A DNA stretch of 64,000 nt, taken from Glaciihabitans sp. dw_435. Lineage in GTDB: Bacteria > Actinomycetota > Actinomycetes > Actinomycetales > Microbacteriaceae. How positions within the stretch are numbered: position 1 is the stretch's first letter; each line of letters starts with the position of its first letter. Below the pieces are notes generated by a model that did not search any database, was not told the origin of the DNA, and was given only the letters and a program-made list of their open reading frames with translations. The stretch spans positions 48,486 to 112,485 of the forward strand of contig NZ_JAAVUZ010000010.1 of assembly GCF_018449675.1 (NCBI RefSeq), written 5' to 3'. Position numbers and translations under genes: made by a program. Below, piece by piece: positions 47,122 to 57,301 of this stretch.

Positions 47122-47233
47122 GCGCATACAAATGTAGTGCCTTTCGCGAGCTGGTTCGTTCAGCGCGGATGGGGCGCGGCAATCGCGGCACTTCCCGGGT
47201 AGGGCGCCGAAGTCTCGCCTAGGCTGGACGGCG

Positions 47234-47863
47234 ATGGCTGACGACTTTCACAAACCGACCCAGTACTCCAGCGACAAGTTCGACACGTACGTGGGAGGAA
47301 GCGATCCCGCGCAGATCCTGCGCGTCGCCTCCGAGACCGCGCATGCCCTCCTCGACCGCGCCCGCACCAACACCGATCCCGAGGTGCTCGACCGCCTTGT
47401 GGCATACACCGATGAGCACGGCATCGACGAGCTCGCCGAACTCTGGGCCCGCTCGAGCCCGCGCAGTCTGCCCGGGGCGCTCTGGCGCATCTACCTCGTG
47501 CGCGTGCTGATCCGTCAGGACCCCACCGGAATCAGCTTCCTCTTCCAGCGTGGCACCGAGGTGCTGCAGACCATCGACACCGTGGTCGTCGGCGCGACCA
47601 TCCCCACCGGCCCGGGTGAAATCACCGAACTGGCCGACCAGATTCTGCGTGGACTCTTCGTGGGCGACTTCGCCATCGCGCTGGACCGCGCCGCCGCGTT
47701 CTGCCGCATCACCGCGTCGGGTGCGACGAGCCTTGCGGATGACTCGGAGTTGCTGAACCCCGCCCGAGCGAGCGAGCTCACCGCCCGCGCCGCCCGCCTG
47801 GTGCTCACGGCGGAAGAATTCCGCGCCTGCGCCCGGCTCTACCGCGCCGACCAGCTCGAGTAG
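47234..47863 (+). CDS. Conserved hypothetical actinobacterial protein (209 aa)
   Basis: All-helical pattern with SDPAQILRVASETAHALLDR, IYLVRVLIRQDPTGISFLFQ and ELADQILRGLFVGDFAIALD. Such genes are conserved beside housekeeping loci in Microbacteriaceae, but the biochemical role is not known to me. First chromosomal gene right of the prophage, starting about 110 bp from the tRNA half. Confidence 0.7.
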   Translation: MADDFHKPTQYSSDKFDTYVGGSDPAQILRVASETAHALLDRARTNTDPEVLDRLVAYTDEHGIDELAELWARSSPRSLPGALWRIYLVRVLIRQDPTGISFLFQRGTEVLQTIDTVVVGATIPTGPGEITELADQILRGLFVGDFAIALDRAAAFCRITASGATSLADDSELLNPARASELTARAARLVLTAEEFRACARLYRADQLE

Positions 47864-48290
47864 CACCGCCCCGGGTGGGGACCTGCCGGGAACGAGAGAC
47901 CGCCGGAATGGGGACTCGGTAGCAGCACGAGACCCGCCCGGGGTGACCCCGAGGTGAAGCTCGGGCCGAAGTCGAGTAAAATGGTTGTTCCGGGCCGCAG
48001 TAACCCCGGGCTCCACTAATAGCCGCTTCGAGCGGCCTCGCGCCGAGAGGCGTTCTGCGGCCCGGGCTACTTCCCTCCGGGTCATCCGCCCCGCCCTCTC
48101 GTCCTGCCGGTGGAGGCCATCAGCGGGCACACAGGTCTGTTAAAGAGTTTCTGCGTTAACCAATCCGGGCGGCTCTCCGCACCGAATCGTTAGCATGTCC
48201 ATGGCGTTCAGGCCCTCCCGTGTCGAGGTAGTTGCCTCCGCGCGAGCGAACCGAGAACGACTCAGATCGCGTGCACCGGGCGAACCTGCG
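47864..48290. other. 427-bp region with no clear gene upstream of sigK
   Basis: It holds a likely promoter and a GC-rich structured segment (47970-48070), then a leader before sigK that includes an upstream in-frame extension from 48195. No credible protein frame on the minus strand. Confidence 0.5.
47970..48070 (+). ncRNA. Candidate structured RNA upstream of sigK
   Basis: Just after TAAAAT (a fair -10), CCGGGCCGCAG and CTGCGGCCCGG are exact complements about 54 bp apart. Between them are at least two small hairpins, GCCGC-ttcga-GCGGC and CGCC-gaga-GGCG. This would form a multibranched fold. It may be a small RNA or a leader element. I do not recognise a named family. Confidence 0.45.
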
Positions 48291-48893
48291 ATGCTTAAGC
48301 TTGTGCCCCGTGATCCCGACAGCAACCAAGAGCTTGGTTCCGCGCTCCCGGTTACGCAAGACGACCTGCTCGGTCGTGTCGCCACCGGCGATCAGGCCGC
48401 GTTCGCGGAGCTGTACGACCAGATTTCCCCGCGCGTGCTCGGCCTCATTCGCCGCCTGCTCAAGGACCACGCGCAGTCAGAAGAGGTGACCCAGGAGGTC
48501 TTCCTCGAGATCTGGCAGAACGCGGCTCGCTACGACGCATCCAAGGGCGGCGCATCCACGTGGATCCTCACGATGGCGCACCGCCGGGCAGTCGACCGCA
48601 TCCGTGCGTCGCAGTCGTCACGCGACCGCGACACCAAGGTCGGCATCCGCGACTACAACCCGGCCTACGATTCGGTCACCGAATCGGTCGAGATCAAGAT
48701 CGAACACGAAAGGGTGGAGAAGGCCATGTCGCGTCTGACAGAGCTGCAGCGCCAGGCCGTCACCCTCGCGTATTACGGCGGATACAGCCACAGTGAAGTG
48801 GCGACGATGCTGAGCGTTCCCATAGGTACCGTGAAAACGCGCCTGCGAGACGGCATGATTCGACTACGCGATGAGATGGGGGTGGCTTCATGA
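48291..48893 (+). CDS. sigK: ECF sigma factor, SigK type (200 aa)
   Basis: Sigma-2 region about residues 35-105 (AFAELYDQISPRVLGLIRRL, ILTMAHRRAVDRIRASQ) and sigma-4 about 140-195 (LTELQRQAVTLAYYGGYSHS, IGTVKTRLRDGMIRLRD). The adjacent overlapping gene is an RskA anti-sigma factor, which fits SigK of actinobacteria; it typically responds to redox or envelope stress. ATG 48291 is chosen; an upstream in-frame start at 48195 would add an Arg-rich leader. Confidence 0.88.
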   Translation: MLKLVPRDPDSNQELGSALPVTQDDLLGRVATGDQAAFAELYDQISPRVLGLIRRLLKDHAQSEEVTQEVFLEIWQNAARYDASKGGASTWILTMAHRRAVDRIRASQSSRDRDTKVGIRDYNPAYDSVTESVEIKIEHERVEKAMSRLTELQRQAVTLAYYGGYSHSEVATMLSVPIGTVKTRLRDGMIRLRDEMGVAS

Positions 48894-49765
48894 GTAATGA
48901 CAGTCCCGACGAACCGCTGAACCCCGAGACATCCACCAGCACCAATGATCCTGCACTCAACACCGGCGCGTACGTTTTGAACGCGCTCGATGCACACGAA
49001 CGAATCGAATTTGAGACTCAACTGGGTGAGTCCGAGGCTATAAGAAACGAGGTGACTGAATTGACTGATACAGCTGCGCTGCTTGGTCTTGCGGTCGAAC
49101 CCGTGCAGCCCTCGGCAACTCTGAAGGCGAACATCATGTCGATGATCGCCTCTACCCCGCAGCTTCCGCGGGAAGTCGCCCCGGTCCGCACCCTGCAATC
49201 CGTAGCCTCGCTCGCCCCGGAGGCTGTCGATGCTCCCGCCGCGAGTGCGGAGACGCCGGATGCCCCGACCGCAGTGACCCGCAAGGCCCAGGCCCGCTGG
49301 TTCTCCCGTCCCGTCGCCGCACTGACCGCTGTTGCGGCCGCAGTGGCGATCATCGTGTCGGGCGGACTCATCGCCAACAGCCTGAGCAGCAGCAACTTCC
49401 AGCAACAGCAGGCGAGCCAGCTCGCGGCGATCACCTCGTCCGCGGACATGCAGCAGGCTGCTCCAACCCCGGTCTCGACCGGGGGAACCGCGACGCTCGT
49501 CTGGTCGGAGGATCTCGGCAAGTCGGCGATGATCCTGAACGGCGTGAAGTCGCTTCCCGACAACAAGACGTACGAACTCTGGTACATCGATGCTGCTGGC
49601 GCCGCGACATCCGCTGGCCTGCTCGACTCCGACAGTTCTGACAAGATCTGGCGCGTTCTCGACGGCACCGCTTCGGCTGGCCTGACGGTCGGCGTCACGG
49701 TGGAACCGAACGGCGGGTCGGATGCCCCGACCACGGCTCCCATCGTCGCGATCCCGGTCGCGTAG
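48890..49765 (+). CDS. rskA: Anti-sigma-K factor RskA (291 aa)
   Basis: ATG overlaps the sigK stop (ATGA). Residues about 20-90 are the cytosolic sigma-binding domain (AYVLNALDAHERIEFETQLG). One membrane segment lies at about 143-165 (LTAVAAAVAIIVSGGLIANS). The outer RskA domain ends the protein (TYELWYIDAAGAATSAGLLD). Release of SigK would follow proteolysis of this protein. Confidence 0.9.
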   Translation: MSNDSPDEPLNPETSTSTNDPALNTGAYVLNALDAHERIEFETQLGESEAIRNEVTELTDTAALLGLAVEPVQPSATLKANIMSMIASTPQLPREVAPVRTLQSVASLAPEAVDAPAASAETPDAPTAVTRKAQARWFSRPVAALTAVAAAVAIIVSGGLIANSLSSSNFQQQQASQLAAITSSADMQQAAPTPVSTGGTATLVWSEDLGKSAMILNGVKSLPDNKTYELWYIDAAGAATSAGLLDSDSSDKIWRVLDGTASAGLTVGVTVEPNGGSDAPTTAPIVAIPVA

Positions 49766-49790
49766 TACAGCACCCGGTCATATCGACCAA

Positions 49791-49832
49791 CGCGAAAGGC
49801 CCCGACAGTTGTTACCGTCGGGGCCTTTCGCG
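49791..49832. terminator. Bidirectional terminator between rskA and pstB
   Basis: CGCGAAAGGCCCCGAC pairs exactly with its complement at 49817-49832 around a 10-nt loop, between the convergent genes ending at 49765 and 49853. Confidence 0.85.
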
Positions 49833-49852
49833 GTGTGTCGATGGATGCGTGA

Positions 49853-50632
49853 CTATCCGAACTTGCCGGAGACGTAGTCCTCGGTCGCCTGAACCGTGGG
49901 GTTCGAGAAGATCGTGTTGGTGTCGTCGTACTCGATGAGCTTGCCCGGCTTGCCGGTGCCCGCGATGTTGAAGAACGCGGTGCGGTCGGAGACGCGGCTT
50001 GCCTGCTGCATGTTGTGGGTCACGATGACGATCGTGTAGTCCTTCTTCAGCTCGCCGATGAGGTCTTCGATGGCGAGCGTGGAGATGGGGTCGAGGGCCG
50101 AGCAGGGCTCGTCCATCAGGATGACCTGGGGGGAGACGGCGATCGCGCGCGCGATGCACAGACGCTGTTGCTGTCCACCGGAGAGGCCGGAGCCCGGGAG
50201 GTTCAGGCGGTCCTTGACCTCGTTCCAGAGGTTGGCACCCTGCAGCGACTTCTCGACGAGGTCGTCGCCGTCGGACTTGCTCATGCGGCGGTTGTTGAGC
50301 TTGACGCCGGCGAGCACGTTCTCACGGATGGACATCGTGGGGAACGGGTTCGGGCGTTGGAAGACCATGCCGACCTGGCGGCGAACGAGCACGGGGTCGA
50401 CGCCGGGAGCGTAGAGGTTGTCACCATCGATGAGCACCTCACCCTCGACATAGGCGCCGGGGATGACCTCGTGCATGCGGTTGAGCGTGCGCAGGAACGT
50501 GGACTTGCCACAACCGGAGGGACCGATGAAGGCGGTAACGGTGCGGGGCTCGATCTTCAGGGAAACGTTTTCTACGGCCTTGAACTTGCTGTAGTAAACG
50601 TTGAGGTCGTTGACTTCAATGCGCTTGGACAC
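49853..50632 (-). CDS. pstB: Phosphate ABC transporter ATP-binding protein PstB
   Basis: Walker [10 protein letters not shown] (about residues 36-44), signature [14 protein letters not shown], Walker [14 protein letters not shown] and switch His in VTHNMQ are all present at the usual 259 residues. Last gene of pstSCAB. Powers uptake of inorganic phosphate through PstCA. No phoU follows it in this window. Confidence 0.97.
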   Translation of the reverse strand: MSKRIEVNDLNVYYSKFKAVENVSLKIEPRTVTAFIGPSGCGKSTFLRTLNRMHEVIPGAYVEGEVLIDGDNLYAPGVDPVLVRRQVGMVFQRPNPFPTMSIRENVLAGVKLNNRRMSKSDGDDLVEKSLQGANLWNEVKDRLNLPGSGLSGGQQQRLCIARAIAVSPQVILMDEPCSALDPISTLAIEDLIGELKKDYTIVIVTHNMQQASRVSDRTAFFNIAGTGKPGKLIEYDDTNTIFSNPTVQATEDYVSGKFG

Positions 50633-50662
50633 GGGTTTCCTTTGGGTCTGTCTAACGTCGCT

Positions 50663-51748
50663 TTAGCGGCCGAGCTTGGGGGAGAAGAATCTGGCGATGA
50701 GGCGCGCGATGAGGTTCAGCGCCATCACGATGAGGATGAGCGTGAGCGCTGCGGCCCACGCACGGTTGAGGTAGTCCGCGCTGTTGGGGCCCTGGTTCGC
50801 GTATTGGTCGTAGGCGAAGACCGAGAGCGTCATCATGCGGTCCTTGAACAGGTCGTAGTTCATGCTCGAGGTGAAGCCCGCAACGATCAGCAGCGGGGCG
50901 GTCTCACCGATGACACGGGCGATCGCCAGCGTGATGCCGGTGGTGATTCCCGCGATGGAGGTCGGAACGACGATCTTCAGAATGGTGAGCCACTTCGGAA
51001 CGCCCAGGGCGTAGGACGCCTCGCGCAATTCGTTGGGCACCAGCTTAAGGATCTCCTCGGAGGAGCGCACCACGACGGGGATCATCAGCACGGCAAGTGC
51101 AATCGACCCGCCGAAGCCGGAGCGGTAGCCCGCCTGGCCGGTGAGGAGCACGAAGAGCGCGAGGGCGAACAAGCCAGCCACGATGGACGGGATACCCGTC
51201 ATCACATCGACGAGGAAGGTGATGGTGCGGGCGAGGACGCCGCGGCCGTACTCGACGAGATAGACCGAGGTCAGGAGTCCGATCGGCACCGAAATGAGCG
51301 TTGCGAAGGCGGTGATCTCGACGGTTCCCACGATGGCGTGCAGCACGCCTCCGCCGGAGTCGGTCACGTTGCGCATCGAGCTGGAGAAGAAGCCGGGCTC
51401 AATCATCCGGGCGAAACCGTTGAGCACAACCGTGTACAGCAGGGAGATCAGCGGCAGCAGCGCGACGATGAATGCCGTCGTGACGAGAGACGTGACGAGC
51501 CGGTCCTTGGCGCGACGAACGCCCTCGACCAGGTAGGAGATGACGAAGACCAGAATGTCGAACAGGATCGTGCCGAGGAAAATGGCGCCGACGAGGTTGA
51601 ACGTCGTGGTCCCACCGGCGAGCTGCACGAAGAGGAAGACGAGGGCGAGCAGCGCCCAGCTTCCGAGCAGCAACATCCAGATGGTGCCCTTGGGCAGCCT
51701 CCCCGTTGTCAGGGAGTTGGTCATCGTTCCAGCGGACGCAGCAGTCAT
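50663..51748 (-). CDS. pstA: Phosphate ABC transporter permease PstA
   Basis: 361 residues with about eight hydrophobic segments, including the extra N-terminal ones usual in actinobacteria, and the BPD permease loop (EEILKLVPNELREASYALG). Its start overlaps the pstC stop, so translation is coupled. Cytoplasmic membrane. Confidence 0.95.
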   Translation of the reverse strand: MTAASAGTMTNSLTTGRLPKGTIWMLLLGSWALLALVFLFVQLAGGTTTFNLVGAIFLGTILFDILVFVISYLVEGVRRAKDRLVTSLVTTAFIVALLPLISLLYTVVLNGFARMIEPGFFSSSMRNVTDSGGGVLHAIVGTVEITAFATLISVPIGLLTSVYLVEYGRGVLARTITFLVDVMTGIPSIVAGLFALALFVLLTGQAGYRSGFGGSIALAVLMIPVVVRSSEEILKLVPNELREASYALGVPKWLTILKIVVPTSIAGITTGITLAIARVIGETAPLLIVAGFTSSMNYDLFKDRMMTLSVFAYDQYANQGPNSADYLNRAWAAALTLILIVMALNLIARLIARFFSPKLGR

Positions 51749-52695
51749 TAGTTCGCTCCCGAGAAGGCCTTGCGGCGATTCACCACGTACCGGGCGATCG
51801 CGTTCACGATGAAGGTGATGACGAAGAGGATGAGGCCGGTCGCAATCAGCGTGTTGACTCCGAGACCGAACGCCTCGGGGTACTGCAGCGCGATGTTGCC
51901 GGCGATGGTGTTGGGGTTCTGCGAGGTGAGCACCAGGAACGACACGACGGCTGCCGGCGACAGCACCATGGCGACCACCAGGGTCTCGCCGAGGGCGCGG
52001 CCGAGGCCCAGCATCACTGCCGAGATGATGCCGGGGCGGGCGAAGGGCAACACCGCCATCTGGATCATCTCCCAGCGGGTGGCTCCGAGGGCAAGAGCGG
52101 CCTCCTCGTGCAGGCGGGGCGCCTGGAGGAAGATCTCGCGGCAGACGGCGGTCATGATCGGCAGGACCATGACACCCAGCACGATGGCCACAGTGAGGAT
52201 GGTGCGTCCGGTTCCGGTGACGTCACCGCTGAAGAGGGGGAACCAGCCGACGTTGGTGTTCAACCACTCGTAGAAGGGCTGGATGGTCGGGGCGAGAACC
52301 TTCGCGCCCCAGAGTCCGAAGACGACCGACGGCACAGCGGCGAGCAGGTCGACGATGTAGCCGAGCACCTGCGCGACACGGCGCGGTGCGTAGTGGGAGA
52401 TGAAGAGGGCGACACCGATCGCGATCGGCGTCGAGATCAGGAGGGCGAGGAGTGCTGCCCAGAGGGTTCCGAATACCAGCGGACCGACGTAGTCCCAGAA
52501 GTTGGTGGTGATTCCCGGAAGCGTGCCCTGCTTGGCGACGAGAGCGGGGATGCTCTGCGCGATGAGGAAGAGGGTGACCGCGGCGAGAACGGCGAGGATG
52601 ATCGAGCCGGCGACGATGGTGCTCGACGAGAAGATTCTGTCGCCGAGGCGGACTGTCGTCTTTCGCTTGGGGAGCGTGAACGGTGGGGTTGTCAT
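51748..52695 (-). CDS. pstC: Phosphate ABC transporter permease PstC
   Basis: 315 residues, six membrane segments, and the permease loop around HEEAALALGATRWEMIQMAV. It is separated from pstS by 123 bp with a hairpin and is coupled to pstA. Forms the membrane channel with PstA. Confidence 0.95.
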   Translation of the reverse strand: MTTPPFTLPKRKTTVRLGDRIFSSSTIVAGSIILAVLAAVTLFLIAQSIPALVAKQGTLPGITTNFWDYVGPLVFGTLWAALLALLISTPIAIGVALFISHYAPRRVAQVLGYIVDLLAAVPSVVFGLWGAKVLAPTIQPFYEWLNTNVGWFPLFSGDVTGTGRTILTVAIVLGVMVLPIMTAVCREIFLQAPRLHEEAALALGATRWEMIQMAVLPFARPGIISAVMLGLGRALGETLVVAMVLSPAAVVSFLVLTSQNPNTIAGNIALQYPEAFGLGVNTLIATGLILFVITFIVNAIARYVVNRRKAFSGAN

Positions 52696-52764
52696 TTCCG
52701 GCTTCCTGACGATCTCACTGGGGAAGGGCGGCTCGTGCGAGCCGAGTTTCTTACGGGGCCGTGC

Positions 52765-52805
52765 GAACCGGCCTGGACAACGCGAGAGCGCAGCCAGGCC
52801 GGTTC
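52765..52805 (-). terminator. Attenuator hairpin between pstS and pstC
   Basis: GAACCGGCCTGG pairs exactly with CCAGGCCGGTTC at 52794-52805, starting 14 bp after the pstS stop. It should reduce transcription of pstCAB relative to pstS, matching the need for more binding protein. Confidence 0.75.
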
Positions 52806-52818
52806 AGGTGAAGCGTTG

Positions 52819-53910
52819 TTACTTGATGGTAGCGATCGCTGCGGCAACCTTGCTCGAAAGGTCGGTCGACAGCGGAGCGGACTTGGCTGCCGTGGCGGCG
52901 GCCGTCTGGCCATCCGCGCTGGCGACGTAGCCGGCGTATGCCTTCACGAGCGTGCCAACGGCCGGGTCCGTGTAGGTCTGGCAGGTGATGAGGTAGCTCA
53001 CGAGAACCAGCGGCCAGGCGTTGGCCTCGGTGTTCTTGCGGTCGATGTTGATCGCGAGGTCGTTCGTCTCGCGTCCCTCAACGAGCGGGGACTTGGCAAC
53101 GACAGCGGCAGCACCCTCGGCGCTGATGGTCGAGAACGCGTCGCCGACCTTGAGCTGAGCCTTGCCGAAGTCACCGGCGGCCGAGTCATCGATGTAGGTG
53201 ATGCTGTTGGGCGAGCTCTTGACGGCGTCAGCGACACCCGAGGTTCCCTTGGCAGCGTCGCCGACCTTGTAGGGGTAGGTCTGGGTTGCTTCTGCGTCCC
53301 ACACGGTGGGGGCGTTAGCCGAGACCCACTGTGCGAAGTTCTGCGTGGTGCCCGAGTCATCCGAACGGTGGACGACGGTGATCTTGGCGGACGGCAGCGT
53401 GGCGTCGGGGTTCAGAGCGGTGATCGCCTTGTCGTTCCAGGTCTTGATCGTGCCCTTGAAGATACCGGCGACGGTGTCAGCGTCGAGCTTCAGGTCCGTG
53501 AGGCCGTCAACGTTGTACGCGATGGCGATCGGTGAGATGTAGACGGGAAGGTCGATGGCCTTGGAGTCGGGTGCGCACTTGCCGAACGTGCCCGAGAGCT
53601 CCTCGTCCTTCAGCGCGGCGTCGGAGCCGGCGAAGTCAGCAGCGCCCGAGATGAAGGCCGTGCGGCCAGCGCCCGAACCCTGGGGGTCGTAGTTAATGGT
53701 GACGTCGGGGTTCTCCGTCTGGAAGTTCTTGATCCAGTTGGTCTGCGCGGTGCCCTGAGCGGACGAGCCGATGCCGGCGAGCGTGCCGGTCAGTGCTGCG
53801 GCGGAGTTGGAGTCGCTGGGAGCAGCGGCCTCGTTGGACGCGCAAGAAGAAAGAACGATGGTGGCTGCGACTGCCACGGCAGCGATGCTGCCGATACGCG
53901 AAAACTTCAC
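52819..53910 (-). CDS. pstS: Phosphate-binding lipoprotein PstS
   Basis: The GTG at 53910 follows GAAGGG. The N-terminus KFSRIGSIAAVAVAATIVLS-SCAS is a lipoprotein signal with the lipobox Cys in LSSC. The mature part has the phosphate-site pattern GIGSSAQGTAQTNWIKNF and VVHRSDDSGTTQNFAQWVSA. 363 residues. Its promoter region carries Pho-box repeats at 54003-54035. Confidence 0.96.
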   Translation of the reverse strand: MKFSRIGSIAAVAVAATIVLSSCASNEAAAPSDSNSAAALTGTLAGIGSSAQGTAQTNWIKNFQTENPDVTINYDPQGSGAGRTAFISGAADFAGSDAALKDEELSGTFGKCAPDSKAIDLPVYISPIAIAYNVDGLTDLKLDADTVAGIFKGTIKTWNDKAITALNPDATLPSAKITVVHRSDDSGTTQNFAQWVSANAPTVWDAEATQTYPYKVGDAAKGTSGVADAVKSSPNSITYIDDSAAGDFGKAQLKVGDAFSTISAEGAAAVVAKSPLVEGRETNDLAINIDRKNTEANAWPLVLVSYLITCQTYTDPAVGTLVKAYAGYVASADGQTAAATAAKSAPLSTDLSSKVAAAIATIK

Positions 53911-54002
53911 AGGGTTTCCCTTCGGGAATGTTTCATTTACAGGATTGGGCCGGTGCGACCCAAGGAATGAAACTATGCGGGCAGGGTGGCCGGTGCCGTC
54001 CC

Positions 54003-54035
54003 GGCGGGTAAACAACAGGTAAACGACACCTAAAC
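54003..54035 (-). promoter_or_regulatory. Three tandem 11-bp Pho-box units upstream of pstS
   Basis: On the minus strand: GTTTAGGTGTC, GTTTACCTGTT, GTTTACCCGCC, head to tail at 11-bp spacing. This is the arrangement of PhoP-binding direct repeats in actinobacteria (GTTCACC-like units). It lies 93 bp before the pstS start, so pstSCAB should be induced when phosphate is low. Confidence 0.8.
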
Positions 54036-54038
54036 AGT

Positions 54039-54989
54039 TCAGTAGAGTGCTGGACTCGTCGTCTCGATTGCCACGATTCCGGCCTCCGGATTGGCGCGCG
54101 AAAGATGAACGGCTGTGTACTCGCCGGGCGACAGCATCGCGGCGTGACGCAGCTCTGCGGTGACGGGCGTGTTCGTCAGCCGGGCTATCTCCTCGATGAG
54201 GTCGGGGAGCACGGGACCGTGGGTGCAGAGCACGGCCGTCTCGCGCCGTGCGACGCGTTTGGCGACGAAGTCCCAGACATCCGCTTCCCCCATCTCATGG
54301 GCGTCCTGGCTGAGCGAGACCTTTTCTTTGACCTTGAGCCCCGTCAGTCGCACCAGCGGCTGCACCGTGGCGATGCAGCGGGCAGCGGTGCTGGCGAAGA
54401 TCTTGCGCGGGTTGTACGCCGCGATGCCGGGGGCGACGCTCTGGGCCTGCGTGACGCCCGTGGCCATGAGCGGGCGGGTGGAGTCCGGGCCGTCCCAGCG
54501 GTCCGGCGGCGTGGTCTTCGCGTGCCGCAGCACGATGAGGGCGAAGGTGCGCACGAGACCGGCGGTGAAGCGACGCTCGAACTCGTCGAGGATCTGCAGA
54601 TCATGCTGGTAGGTCAGGCGCTTGCGGGCCTTGCCCAGCGACAACCACTCGACGGAGGCGATCTCCGCGTTGGGCTGGAAATTCGAGAGCTCGAGGGCGT
54701 CGTCGTCGACTTCGGCGGCCCAGTAGAAGACGAGCTTTTCCCGCCCACTGGGCATCGTGTAGCGAACCTCGCCGAGCGGGGCGCCGAGCGAGATCGAGAG
54801 TCCCGTCTCTTCCTGGATTTCGCGCACCGCGGTGTGGGGGAGCGTTTCACCCGGGTCCAGCTTGCCCTTGGGCAGCGAGACATCCGAATGGGTGTCGCGG
54901 TGCACGAGGAGAACCCGTGCCTTGCCGTCCACAAGCCGCCAGCACACTGCGCCGGCGGCCAGCACGGGAGGAAGGCCGAGCGAACTCAT
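54039..54989 (-). CDS. NUDIX hydrolase fused to histidine phosphatase (MutT1-like, 316 aa)
   Basis: Residues about 5-140 are a NUDIX domain (Nudix box with [20 protein letters not shown]). Residues about 165-310 are a histidine-phosphatase domain ([11 protein letters not shown] with the RHG-like RHA). This is the two-domain plan of mycobacterial MutT1, which hydrolyses oxidised nucleotides and diadenosine polyphosphates. ATG 54989 overlaps the ppk stop. Confidence 0.88.
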   Translation of the reverse strand: MSSLGLPPVLAAGAVCWRLVDGKARVLLVHRDTHSDVSLPKGKLDPGETLPHTAVREIQEETGLSISLGAPLGEVRYTMPSGREKLVFYWAAEVDDDALELSNFQPNAEIASVEWLSLGKARKRLTYQHDLQILDEFERRFTAGLVRTFALIVLRHAKTTPPDRWDGPDSTRPLMATGVTQAQSVAPGIAAYNPRKIFASTAARCIATVQPLVRLTGLKVKEKVSLSQDAHEMGEADVWDFVAKRVARRETAVLCTHGPVLPDLIEEIARLTNTPVTAELRHAAMLSPGEYTAVHLSRANPEAGIVAIETTSPALY

Positions 54990-57166
54990 CGAAGCTTTCC
55001 CACCCTCCTGCGGGCGGAAATATCCTTCTGCAACACGTTCTGCAGGTCGGCAAGCGGCTCGCCGTCCTCGTTGCGTGCGTGGCGGGTCCAGGTGCCGTTC
55101 TCCTCGAGCCACCACGACGACGTGTCATCCGACATCGACAGCGTGAAGAGCGCGTCGATCTCGGCGATGTGGTCGGGCTCGGTGAGCCGCACGAGGGCCT
55201 CGACGCGGCGGTCGAGGTTGCGGTGCATCATGTCGGCGCTGCCGATGTACACCAGTGGGTCGCCTGCGTTGACGAAGGCGAACAGGCGGGAGTGCTCGAG
55301 GTAGCGTCCGAGGATCGAGCGCACCTTGATGTTCTCGCTCACTCGCTCCTGGCCGGGCTTCAGCGAGCAGATGCCCCGCACGACGATGTCGACGGGCACT
55401 CCGGCATTGCTCGCCCGGTACAGCGCGTCGATGATCGCTTCGTCGACGATCGAATTGACCTTGATGCGGATGCCACTGGGCAGTCCAGCCCGGGCGTTGG
55501 CCGTCTCCACGGCGATGGCCTTGAGCAGGCCCTTGCGCAGGTGAAGGGGAGCAACGAGCAGACGCTTGAACTTCTTCTCGATGGCGTAGCCGGAGAGCTC
55601 GTTGAACAGGCGGGTGAGGTCCTTGCCGACGGTGTCGCTGTCGGTGAGCAGGCCCATGTCCTCATAGATGCGGCTGGTCTTCGGGTTGTAGTTACCGGTG
55701 CCGATGTGGCTGTAGTGCTTGAGCGTGCCGTTCTTTTCCTGACGAACCACCAGCGCGAGCTTGCAGTGGGTCTTGAGTCCGACGAGGCCGTAGACCACGT
55801 GCACGCCGGCCTTCTCCAGCTTGCGTGCCCAGCTGATGTTCGCGGTTTCGTCGAACCGCGCCTTGATCTCGACGAGGGCGAGCACTGCCTTGCCTGCCTG
55901 CGCGGCGTCGATGAGTGCCTCGACGATGGGGCTGTCACCGCTGGTGCGGTACAGCGTCTGTTTGATGGCGAGCACGTTCGGGTCGGCGGCCGCCTGCTCG
56001 AGGAAGCTCTGCACGCTGGTTGCGAACGACTCGTAGGGGTGGTGCAGCAAAATATCGTGCTTGGTGATGGACGAGAAGACGTCCACGACCTCCGTCGGCT
56101 CCCCCGGCAGCAGCCCCATGCTGGTCGTGGGAACGTGCTTCGGGTACTTGAGCTTCGGTCGGTCGAGCTTGTTCATCTCGAACAGGCCACCGAGGTTCAA
56201 CGGCGCCGGCAGGCGGTAGACCTCCTGCTCGGTGATGTCGAGCTCCTGCATGAGCAGGCTCAGCGTCACCGCGTCCATATCGTCGGTGATCTCCAGGCGG
56301 ATCGGCGGGCCGAAGCGGCGCTTGAGCAGCTCCTTCTCGAGGGCCTGAATCAGGTTCTCCGACTCGTCTTCCTCGATCTGCACGTCCTCGTTGCGCGTGA
56401 CGCGGAACTCGTGGTGCTCGAGAATCTCCATGCCCGGGAACAGGTCCTCGAGGTGATTGGAGATCAGGTCTTCGAGGGGGATGAACCGCAGCTGGCCGGT
56501 TCCGTCATCGGGAAGCTGCACGAACCGGGGCAGAACCGATGGCACCTTCAGGCGCGCAAACTCCACCCGGCTCGTCTTGGGATTGCGAACCCGGATCGAC
56601 AGGTTCAGCGACAGCCCCGAGATGTAGGGGAAGGGGTGTGCGGGGTCGACGGCCAGGGGCATCAGTACGGGGAAGATCTGATTGGCGAAGATGTCGGCAA
56701 CGCGCACGCGGTCGGCCTCGTCCAGGTCGTTCCACGACTCGATGTGGATCCCGGCCTCGTCCATCGCGGGCTTCACGAGGTCGTGGAAGGCGCGGGCATG
56801 ACGGTTCTGGAGGTCGTGCGCGGCGGCGCTGATGTCGGCGAGCGACTGGCTGGGGCTGCGGCCGACGTTGGTCGGAACGGCAAGGCCGGTGACGATGCGG
56901 CGCTTGAGGCCGGCAACGCGCACCATGAAGAACTCGTCGAGGTTGCTCGCGAAAATGGCGAGGAAGTTTGCCCGCTCGAGCAGCGGCAGGTCGGGGTCTT
57001 CGGCCAGTTCGAGCACGCGCTGGTTGAACGCGAGCCAGCTCAGTTCACGGTCGAGGTAGCGCTCTTCTGGCAGAGTTCCATCGTCTTCTGCGGACGATTC
57101 ATCGTCGTAGTCGTCGAGGTAATCGGCGCCAACGGCGGCGTCGCCCAGGTAAGTCTCGGAGTCCAT
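54986..57166 (-). CDS. ppk: Polyphosphate kinase PPK1 (726 aa)
   Basis: The autophosphorylated His lies in [12 protein letters not shown] near residue 490. A second conserved His is in [14 protein letters not shown]. The N-terminal domain starts [20 protein letters not shown] as in all PPK1 proteins. It makes polyphosphate from ATP reversibly. Its place beside pstSCAB and MutT1 suits phosphate storage. Confidence 0.96.
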   Translation of the reverse strand: MDSETYLGDAAVGADYLDDYDDESSAEDDGTLPEERYLDRELSWLAFNQRVLELAEDPDLPLLERANFLAIFASNLDEFFMVRVAGLKRRIVTGLAVPTNVGRSPSQSLADISAAAHDLQNRHARAFHDLVKPAMDEAGIHIESWNDLDEADRVRVADIFANQIFPVLMPLAVDPAHPFPYISGLSLNLSIRVRNPKTSRVEFARLKVPSVLPRFVQLPDDGTGQLRFIPLEDLISNHLEDLFPGMEILEHHEFRVTRNEDVQIEEDESENLIQALEKELLKRRFGPPIRLEITDDMDAVTLSLLMQELDITEQEVYRLPAPLNLGGLFEMNKLDRPKLKYPKHVPTTSMGLLPGEPTEVVDVFSSITKHDILLHHPYESFATSVQSFLEQAAADPNVLAIKQTLYRTSGDSPIVEALIDAAQAGKAVLALVEIKARFDETANISWARKLEKAGVHVVYGLVGLKTHCKLALVVRQEKNGTLKHYSHIGTGNYNPKTSRIYEDMGLLTDSDTVGKDLTRLFNELSGYAIEKKFKRLLVAPLHLRKGLLKAIAVETANARAGLPSGIRIKVNSIVDEAIIDALYRASNAGVPVDIVVRGICSLKPGQERVSENIKVRSILGRYLEHSRLFAFVNAGDPLVYIGSADMMHRNLDRRVEALVRLTEPDHIAEIDALFTLSMSDDTSSWWLEENGTWTRHARNEDGEPLADLQNVLQKDISARRRVGKLR

Positions 57167-57301
57167 GTCCCAATACTTGCACCAGTACCGGCCCGGAGAG
57201 ACGGCTGCGCGTGAACGTTGCGTAAACCAGTGCCGGGAGAGGGTGTCTTACGCGGCGAGTATCGTGTGCGGGGAAGACTTTTGTACCCAAAGGGGATGTC
57301 A

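Noticed and set aside
50015..53535. Long plus-strand frames opposite pstB, pstA, pstC and pstS
   Set aside because: They are antisense to well-conserved genes and have His/Asp/Gly/Arg-biased sequence typical of high-GC shadows.
49853..54038. A phoU gene with the pst operon
   Set aside because: No suitable frame exists next to pstB; the gene there is the convergent rskA.
54917..57214. 765-codon plus-strand frame opposite ppk
   Set aside because: Antisense to ppk, no recognisable domain.
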